Positions 58,264-64,000 of a stretch of 64,000 bases of DNA are shown here, in pieces. Numbering within the stretch: the stretch's first letter is position 1; each line of letters begins with the position of its first letter. This DNA is from SIG603 sp963589785 (GTDB lineage Bacteria > Bacillota > Clostridia > Oscillospirales > Acutalibacteraceae), in assembly GCA_963589785.1 (NCBI GenBank), contig CAVAMJ010000008.1, positions 44,422 to 108,421 of the forward strand, written 5' to 3'. A program made the translations under genes and the position numbers. Below the pieces are notes generated by a model. The model saw only the letters and a list, made by a program, of their open reading frames with translations. It searched no databases and was not told the DNA's origin.

Positions 58264-59691
58264 TTGAGAAACAATAAAATATCAAACCGTTGGTTTTTCA
58301 ACAATTTAATAATAGTTATTGCGCTCATCGTGGCAAGCACTATCTTGGTGACTCTGCTTTACCGCAGATCGCTTTATACTTCCATAAAGCAGGTGCTCGT
58401 CGGAAGAAGCGAGGAGATTTATGCAAGCTTTCAGTCAAAGAGTGACACGGAGTACTCTGCCGATGATTTTGAGTATATCGGAAGATCGTACATTCAGAAC
58501 TTTTCCGATAAATCCAAAATGGAAGTAATGCTGATTTCCGTTGACGGCAAGATTTTGCTGTCTTCCTCGGGCTTTGCTCCCGATAAAACCGATGTCATTC
58601 CCGATTTTAACTACTTACTTAATTCTGACAAGGAATATGCCTGTTTTGAAGGAGTAGACGATTCGCAGAAGATTATCGCCGTGACAAGACCGATTCATTC
58701 CAAATCGGGAAAGCTAATAGGCGCTGTAAGATATGTTGTTTCTACCGAGGGCGCTGACAAGTCCGTCATGCGATTGATAGGAATTTTGTTCCTTGCGGGA
58801 ATTTTAATTATTGCACTGATAACCATGATGGGTTTATACTTTATCCGTTCGATTGTCGTGCCGATAAAGAAGATAACGGCGAGTGCAAAAACCATTGCCG
58901 ACGGTGATTTTGACGTAAGAATCGAGAAAGAGCGAAACGACGAGATAGGTCTGCTTACCGATACCATTAACGAAATGGCGGCGGAGCTTGGCACAACGGA
59001 AAAATTAAAAAACGACTTTATTTCATCAATTTCTCATGAGCTCAGAACGCCCCTCACGGCAATTACGGGTTGGGCTCAAACGCTTGACGGCTCGACAAAC
59101 AGCCCCGAAACCGTCAAGCGAGGCATGAACATTATTGTCAAGGAGTCGGAGAGACTGACGGGACTTGTAGATGAGCTTCTCGATTTCTCGAGACTTGAGA
59201 CTGGCAGAATGAAGCTGATACTTCAAAAGACGGATATAATCGCCGAACTCGACGAGGTCTATTTCATGTTCACCGAGAGGGCAAAGAACGAGAAAAAGAA
59301 GCTCAGCTTCTCTGACGAGGGATACATCACGCCTGTAATATGCGACACAAACCGCATGAGACAGGTTTTCATCAATGTAATCGACAATGCGATAAAATAC
59401 AGCGAGGAGGGCGACAGCATAATCGTCTCTGCGTTTGAGCGAGGAAACAATGCCGTTGTCGTTGTGAGAGATACGGGAATAGGCATTCCCGAGGAGCATT
59501 TGCCGAATGTCAAAAAGAAATTCTACAAGGCAAATCTGCAGATTAAGGGTTCGGGTATCGGTCTTGCCGTGGCTGACGAGATAGTCAATCTTCACGGCGG
59601 AAGTCTGACGGTGACAAGTAAAGAGGGCGAGGGCACAGAGGTCACAATCTCCTTGCCTACCGTTAATAGTTCGAAGAGCCCCCAAATCTGA
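58264..59691 (+). CDS. Sensor histidine kinase (PhoR/ResE-like)
   Basis: A kinase of about 475 residues: N-terminal membrane helix (WFFNNLIIVIALIVASTILV), extracytoplasmic sensor of about 130 residues, second helix (LIGILFLAGILIIALITMMG), HAMP domain, HisKA with SSISHELRTPLTAITGW (His near 258) and a HATPase domain (FINVIDNAIKYSEEG, RDTGIGIPEEH, KGSGIGLAVADEIV). I place the start at TTG 58264 after GGGGGTG. The frame is open to an ATG at 58198, but those 22 codons are made of the flanking repeat, so they are probably not the original N-terminus. Confidence 0.9.
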   Translation: MRNNKISNRWFFNNLIIVIALIVASTILVTLLYRRSLYTSIKQVLVGRSEEIYASFQSKSDTEYSADDFEYIGRSYIQNFSDKSKMEVMLISVDGKILLSSSGFAPDKTDVIPDFNYLLNSDKEYACFEGVDDSQKIIAVTRPIHSKSGKLIGAVRYVVSTEGADKSVMRLIGILFLAGILIIALITMMGLYFIRSIVVPIKKITASAKTIADGDFDVRIEKERNDEIGLLTDTINEMAAELGTTEKLKNDFISSISHELRTPLTAITGWAQTLDGSTNSPETVKRGMNIIVKESERLTGLVDELLDFSRLETGRMKLILQKTDIIAELDEVYFMFTERAKNEKKKLSFSDEGYITPVICDTNRMRQVFINVIDNAIKYSEEGDSIIVSAFERGNNAVVVVRDTGIGIPEEHLPNVKKKFYKANLQIKGSGIGLAVADEIVNLHGGSLTVTSKEGEGTEVTISLPTVNSSKSPQI

Positions 59692-59750
59692 GTAAAAGTA
59701 AAATATTTATCAAAACGTAAGGCGAAAGCCTTAAGCGGAGGATTTTATCA

Positions 59751-60680
59751 ATGAGCAGAATTACATCAATAGGCGGTGAGGCTTTACTCGAGGGAATCAT
59801 GATGAGAGGCCCGTTCAGAACGACATGTGCGTTCCTTGACCAAAAGGGCAATATCTCAACAGAGGACATCGAGATGGAGTATCTCACGAAGAAATATAAA
59901 ATATGTTCACTGCCGATAATTAGGGGAGTTTTCAGCTTCATCGACAGCTTAAGACTCGGCTCGAGGGCAATGAATCTCTCTGCCGAAAAGGCTGGACTTG
60001 ACGACGAGGAGGAACTATCGGGCTTTGACAAGTGGCTTAACGATAAGCTTGGCGACAAATTGACGGGAATTATAGTCGGAATTGGCTCTGTTCTGGGAGT
60101 TGCCCTTGCCGTGGTGCTTTTCATGCTTGTGCCGACACTTCTGTTTAACGGAATCAAGCATTTGACAGGAGAGTCGATAGAGCCGCTCAGATCCGTCTTT
60201 GAGGGCATTCTCAAGATGTTTGTCTTTGTGCTCTACATTTTCATCATATCGAGAATTCCAGATATACACAGAGTTTTTATGTTCCACGGAGCTGAGCACA
60301 AGTGTATTTTCTGCTACGAAAATGAGCTTGAACTTACGGTTGAGAATGTCAGAAAGCAGCCTCGCCTTCACCCAAGATGCGGAACAAGCTTCATGGTGCT
60401 CATGATTATTGTCGGTATCTTCATCGGCTTTTTCATCAAAATTCAAAATCCCGCACTCAGAACCTGCGTCAAGATTTTGACTTTGCCGCTTGTTATGGGA
60501 TTTGGCTATGAGCTTATCAAGTACTGCGGAAAGCACAACAACCTCTTCACAAAGATTGTTGCCGCACCGGGAAAATGGCTTCAGAAGCTCACAACTCAGG
60601 AGCCTGACGACGATATGATAAGAGTCGGTATCGAGGCAATCAAAGCAGTTATTCCTGAAAACGGCGAGGATCTTCTCTGA
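59751..60680 (+). CDS. yqhQ: DUF1385 membrane protein YqhQ
   Basis: A 309-residue DUF1385 protein. ITSIGGEALLEGIMMRGPFR at the N-terminus, RGVFSFIDSLRLGSRAM, the HGAEHKCIFCYE metal-ligand-like segment and RLHPRCGTSFMV are the family hallmarks. About four membrane helices follow residue 95. The function is not known. In Firmicutes the gene usually precedes prmC, as here, with ATGA coupling. Confidence 0.93.
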   Translation: MSRITSIGGEALLEGIMMRGPFRTTCAFLDQKGNISTEDIEMEYLTKKYKICSLPIIRGVFSFIDSLRLGSRAMNLSAEKAGLDDEEELSGFDKWLNDKLGDKLTGIIVGIGSVLGVALAVVLFMLVPTLLFNGIKHLTGESIEPLRSVFEGILKMFVFVLYIFIISRIPDIHRVFMFHGAEHKCIFCYENELELTVENVRKQPRLHPRCGTSFMVLMIIVGIFIGFFIKIQNPALRTCVKILTLPLVMGFGYELIKYCGKHNNLFTKIVAAPGKWLQKLTTQEPDDDMIRVGIEAIKAVIPENGEDLL

Positions 60681-61540
60681 TGGCAAGCCTTAAGGAATTA
60701 TATTTCTTTGCTAAGAAAGAGCTGAAGGAAGTGGACTACCCTGAATTCGATGCCATGTGCCTTGCGGAGGAATTTCTGCACGCAGACAGAAACAGGCTCT
60801 ATCTTCACGGCGAAGAAAGCGTAAGTGAAGATGACGAGGAGAAATTTCGCTTGGCAGTCGAAAAGCGAAAAAGCTTTTATCCGCTTCAGTATATTTTGGG
60901 ATACTGGTACTTTCGTGATATGAAGCTAAAGGTGAAGGACGGTGTTCTTTGCCCAAGAGAGGATACCGATGTACTTGTGAATGAATCCCTTGAGAGAATA
61001 AAAGAAATTTACGGAGACCAAACGGTTTTCGGTGTTGACCTTTGCGCGGGAACGGGCTGTGTGGCACTGGGAATTGCAAGGGGCAATAAAAATATAAGCA
61101 TGGAAGCCGCAGAGCTTTTTGAAACACCTTTCGAGTGCCTTTGCGAGAATATCGAGAGCTTTGGAGATGGCAGGGTGAAAGAAAGCCGTGGCGATGTTTT
61201 TTCGGACGATTTTCTTGAGAAATATCACGAGCTTGATTTTCTCACGGCAAATCCGCCATATATAAGCGCAGACGAGATGCCCACGCTTCAAGCCGAGGTG
61301 CAGAAAGAGCCGAGAGAGGCACTCACGGACGGCGGAGACGGTTTAAAGTTTTACCGAAGGATAATCACCGACTGGAAGAAAACAGTCAAAATCGGCGGCT
61401 TTATTGCCCTTGAGATAGGGGAAACTCAGGCGGAGGCTGTAAAGACGCTTTTTGAAGAGAACGGCTTTGCCGATGTGCGAGTTGCAAAGGACTTCACAGA
61501 CCTCGACAGATGCGTTTCTGCGGTCAAAATCAGAGATTAA
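60680..61540 (+). CDS. prmC: Release factor glutamine N5-methyltransferase PrmC
   Basis: A 286-residue enzyme that methylates the GGQ glutamine of release factors RF1 and RF2. The SAM motif reads FGVDLCAGTGCVALGIA and the active site LTANPPYISADEM (NPPY). The N-terminal helical domain (YPLQYILGYWYFRDMKLKV) is typical. It is translationally coupled to yqhQ. No prfA follows in this window. Confidence 0.94.
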   Translation: MASLKELYFFAKKELKEVDYPEFDAMCLAEEFLHADRNRLYLHGEESVSEDDEEKFRLAVEKRKSFYPLQYILGYWYFRDMKLKVKDGVLCPREDTDVLVNESLERIKEIYGDQTVFGVDLCAGTGCVALGIARGNKNISMEAAELFETPFECLCENIESFGDGRVKESRGDVFSDDFLEKYHELDFLTANPPYISADEMPTLQAEVQKEPREALTDGGDGLKFYRRIITDWKKTVKIGGFIALEIGETQAEAVKTLFEENGFADVRVAKDFTDLDRCVSAVKIRD

Positions 61541-61596
61541 GCGAAATTAGTCGCTCGATTTATATATTTTAGTTTTAATAAGGGAGGAAAAAAGAA

Positions 61597-62844
61597 ATGT
61601 CTATTTCAGGAGAGAGAGAATTTGATTTGCTGAACAAAATCGGATTTATTCGCACGGCTGGCTCTGAGGAGGAGCTCAAGGCGGCAAATATCATCAAGTC
61701 CGAGGTCGAGAGCATGGGTCTCGAGGCTAAAATAGAGCCGTTCGAGATTTGGGATGCGGTTATCGAGAAAGCTGAGTTTGAGGTTATCGAGCCGTATCAC
61801 AAGTCCTACACCGTAACATGCTATAAGGGTGCGGGAAATGCAGACGGTCTCGAGGCAGATTTTCTTTATGTCGAGAACGGCGGCGATGTTGCCCTCAAAA
61901 ATGCCAAGGGTAAGATTGTCATGTTCAACGGATATTTGAGATATCCGCTTTACAAGAAGCTTTGCGAGGCAGGCGTAGCCGGTATTGTTTCTTATTCCGG
62001 AACACTTCTCGAGACAGAGGATGACTCAGATCTTTTCACAAGAACAATCAGAGCAAAGCTTCGTGAGTGCGGCAAGCTTCCGGCAGTTAATATGCGTGCA
62101 ACAGATGCTTTTGACATAATCAAGAACAAGGCAAGCAAAGTCAGAATGACTACTCTCAACCACGATGTAACTCTTGAGTCAAGAAACGTTGTAGCAGAGA
62201 TAAAAGGAACTAAATATCCTGATGAAGTAATCGTTTTCGGTTCTCACATGGACTCCGTTCCGTTCTCAACAGGCGTTTATGACAACGGCGCAGGCTCTGT
62301 TATCCACATGGAAACACTTCGCTACTTTGTCGAAAATCCGCCCGAAAGAACAGTTCGCTTCTGCTGGTACGGCTCTGAGGAAATCGGACTTGAGGGCTCA
62401 AAGGCTTATTGCCGTGACCACGCTGAGGAATTAAAGAACGTCATTTATATGGTAAATACCGATGTCGGCGGATGCGTTCTCGGTTCTGAGACAGCTGTCG
62501 TTCTGGGAAGCAAGGAGTTCACAAACTACACCGATGCATACATGAAGGCTAACGGCTATGATGTTGATGTTAAGCAGGATATTTATTCCTCCGACTGTAT
62601 TCCTTTTGCAGACAACGGAATTCCAAGCATCAACTTCATGAGATTCAGCCGTGACGGCGGTGCGTTCATTCATTGCCGCCATGATATTATTGATTTCCTT
62701 TCGGCAGATGCACTCGAGAACACAACAAAGCATGTTGTTGCTTTCACAGATCATCTTGTTAACTCTGTCGTATTCCCTGAGAAGAGAGAAATTCCTGAGG
62801 AAATGAAGGAAAAGGTAGACAAGTATCTCTACAAGAAAGACTGA
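61597..62844 (+). CDS. M28-family zinc aminopeptidase
   Basis: A 415-residue peptidase. Zinc-ligand motifs are present in order: FGSHMDSVPFSTGVYDNGAG (His and Asp), CWYGSEEIGLEGSKAY (Glu-Glu), MVNTDVGG (Asp) and the C-terminal HCRHDIIDFL (His). Residues about 95-190 form a PA-like insert. It has no signal peptide, so it is probably cytoplasmic and degrades peptides. AGGGAGGAAAA precedes the ATG. Confidence 0.92.
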   Translation: MSISGEREFDLLNKIGFIRTAGSEEELKAANIIKSEVESMGLEAKIEPFEIWDAVIEKAEFEVIEPYHKSYTVTCYKGAGNADGLEADFLYVENGGDVALKNAKGKIVMFNGYLRYPLYKKLCEAGVAGIVSYSGTLLETEDDSDLFTRTIRAKLRECGKLPAVNMRATDAFDIIKNKASKVRMTTLNHDVTLESRNVVAEIKGTKYPDEVIVFGSHMDSVPFSTGVYDNGAGSVIHMETLRYFVENPPERTVRFCWYGSEEIGLEGSKAYCRDHAEELKNVIYMVNTDVGGCVLGSETAVVLGSKEFTNYTDAYMKANGYDVDVKQDIYSSDCIPFADNGIPSINFMRFSRDGGAFIHCRHDIIDFLSADALENTTKHVVAFTDHLVNSVVFPEKREIPEEMKEKVDKYLYKKD

Positions 62845-62857
62845 TAAAATAATAAGT

Positions 62858-62892
62858 GAGGACGCATTTTTCTTGCGTCCTCTTTTGTTTTT
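62858..62892 (+). terminator. Terminator after the M28 gene
   Basis: GAGGACGCA/TGCGTCCTC stem followed by TTTTGTTTTT. Confidence 0.88.
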
Positions 62893-62949
62893 GCAAAAAA
62901 GCTGTTACAATGGAGAAAGTTAAAAAGTCCTTTTGAGCGAGGTTTAGAT

Positions 62950-63879
62950 ATGGCGATAAATAAAAACGGAATAGTTGTTGTCGGTGCGGTTTTTGTCGAT
63001 ATAAAGGGATTTCCGATTTCACAGTATATCCCGGGTGGAAGAAATGCGGGAAATATCAAGCAGGTTCACGGCGGAGTTTGCAGAAATATCGCTGAGGACA
63101 TTGCTAATCTTGAACTGAGACCCACGCTGGTGAGCCTTGTGGATGCCAGCGGAATAGGCACAGATGTTATCTACAAGCTCCAAAGGCATAAGGTAAACAC
63201 GGAGTATATGCGTGCCAAAACGGACGGAATGGGCACGTGGCTTGCCATATTTGACAACAGCGGCGATGTCACCGCATCTATCTCCAAGAGACCTGATTTG
63301 ATGCCGATTTGCGATATTCTTGACGATAAGGGCGATGAGATTTTCAGTCAGTGCGACAGCATTGTTTTTGAAATGGACATAGAAAAGGAAATCGCAAAGA
63401 AGCTTTTCTATTATGCTGAGAAATACAACAAGATGGTTTGCTGTCCCGTTTCTAATATCAGCATAGCTTCGGAGAGAAGAGACTTTTTAAGAAAGGTGGA
63501 CTGCTTTGTCTGTAATTCTCACGAGGCAGAAATGCTTTTCTTTGATAATTTTGAAAATCTTAGCATTGATGAAATAATCGAAAAGCTAAAGCAAAATGTA
63601 AAGAATGCCGATCTGAAAAGCATGGTGGTCACATTGGGTGAGAGAGGTGCGGTCTGGGCTGACAAATTCGGCGGCAGCGGATACTGCCCTGCAAAAAAGG
63701 TTGATGTGAGAGACACCACGGGTGCGGGGGATTCTTTCTTCGCCGGGGTCGCATCGGCACTCACTTACGGAAAGAGCCTTTCTGAGGCTTGTGAGATAGG
63801 CTCACGCCTTGCCGCTTCCGTCATCACGACAACAGATAATGTTTGCCCAAGATTTTTGCCTGAGGAACTTGGGCTTTGA
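62950..63879 (+). CDS. PfkB-family sugar/nucleoside kinase
   Basis: A 309-residue ribokinase-fold kinase. GGRNAGNIKQVHGGVCRNIA is the substrate glycine motif and VRDTTGAGDSFFAGVASAL the anion hole with the catalytic Asp. VVTLGERGAVWA lies between them. The overall pattern resembles pseudouridine or sugar kinases of this family, but the substrate cannot be fixed from sequence. It stands alone downstream of the M28 terminator. Confidence 0.88.
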   Translation: MAINKNGIVVVGAVFVDIKGFPISQYIPGGRNAGNIKQVHGGVCRNIAEDIANLELRPTLVSLVDASGIGTDVIYKLQRHKVNTEYMRAKTDGMGTWLAIFDNSGDVTASISKRPDLMPICDILDDKGDEIFSQCDSIVFEMDIEKEIAKKLFYYAEKYNKMVCCPVSNISIASERRDFLRKVDCFVCNSHEAEMLFFDNFENLSIDEIIEKLKQNVKNADLKSMVVTLGERGAVWADKFGGSGYCPAKKVDVRDTTGAGDSFFAGVASALTYGKSLSEACEIGSRLAASVITTTDNVCPRFLPEELGL

Positions 63880-63954
63880 AATGCGAGTATTTATGCGGAA
63901 AATCAACCCTAAAAAAGAAATTTTGAAAAATTCAAAATTTTTTTGAAAAAAGTG

Positions 63955-63983
63955 TTGACATTTTTATTTGAAAGTGGTATCAT
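63955..63983 (+). promoter_or_regulatory. rRNA promoter at the right edge
   Basis: TTGACA and TATCAT with 17-bp spacing. The stretch 63946-64000 equals the promoter and leader of the 5S pair (reverse complement of 19831-19885), so another rRNA transcription unit on the plus strand probably begins just outside the window. Confidence 0.88.
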
Positions 63984-64000
63984 AACGGAGTCGTCAGGAA

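Noticed and set aside
1..64000. tRNA genes, CRISPR arrays, transposases and prophage genes
   Set aside because: I looked for them in the intergenic regions and among the proteins and found none that I can support.

Overview
The window looks like chromosome from an anaerobic, low-to-moderate GC Firmicute of the class Clostridia, most likely a Ruminococcus/Oscillospiraceae-type gut bacterium. The support is indirect: strong AGGAGG ribosome binding sites, a Firmicutes-type L13 leader ahead of rplM-rpsI, the darA-holB-ricT and yqhQ-prmC gene neighbourhoods, meso-diaminopimelate dehydrogenase, a BY-kinase split from its membrane adaptor, Ser/Thr/Glu-rich lipoprotein linkers, and several ferredoxin/flavodoxin oxidoreductases. 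No species can be named from sequence alone.

Layout. 1-8.8 kb: ddh (cut by the left edge), a four-gene surface acylation operon (MBOAT, DHHW/AlgJ-like protein, FkbH-like HAD protein, acyl carrier protein) and an AMP-forming acid ligase. 9-16 kb: two lipid genes (PlsC-like, PAP2), darA-holB-ricT, rplM-rpsI, then a stretch that looks empty but holds three tandem tiny ORFs with good ribosome binding sites on the minus strand, and a YibE/F membrane protein. 16-24 kb: alkaline phosphatase, a second DHHW-like protein with an Arg/Ser-rich cytoplasmic tail, two tandem 5S rRNA genes, rlmI, and a nudix-msrA / lipoprotein group flanked by a 181-nt inverted pair of hairpin-rich repeats. 24-35 kb: flavodoxin/aldo-keto reductase with a divergent MerR regulator, an XRE-DUF3990 gene with a small partner, a polar amino acid ABC transporter, two CobW-type GTPases, a MATE pump and an isolated larB.

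35-47.4 kb is the most striking region. A polysaccharide locus (Wzz-like adaptor, BY-kinase, PHP phosphatase, later a PglF-like dehydratase and a GT39-like membrane protein) encloses what appears to be a peptide natural product (RiPP) cluster. It has a soluble S24/S26-like peptidase, a radical SAM/SPASM enzyme, five intact precursor peptides plus one decayed copy, an HprK-like kinase fused to a PqqD-type recognition domain, and an ABC exporter. All five precursors share a nearly invariant leader ending in NQVVAS and have variable cores with exactly two cysteines each.

47.5-64 kb: DUF1538 transporter plus a two-domain PII-like protein, cardiolipin synthase, flavin reductase, a TPM-domain protein, rsmE with an SDR reductase, an FG-GAP-like lipoprotein leading into a two-component system interrupted by a four-helix-bundle (S23/IVS-type) gene with 19-bp perfect inverted repeats, yqhQ-prmC, an M28 peptidase and a PfkB kinase. 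The last 55 nt repeat exactly the promoter and leader of the 5S pair at 19.8 kb, so another rRNA unit probably starts just beyond the right edge.
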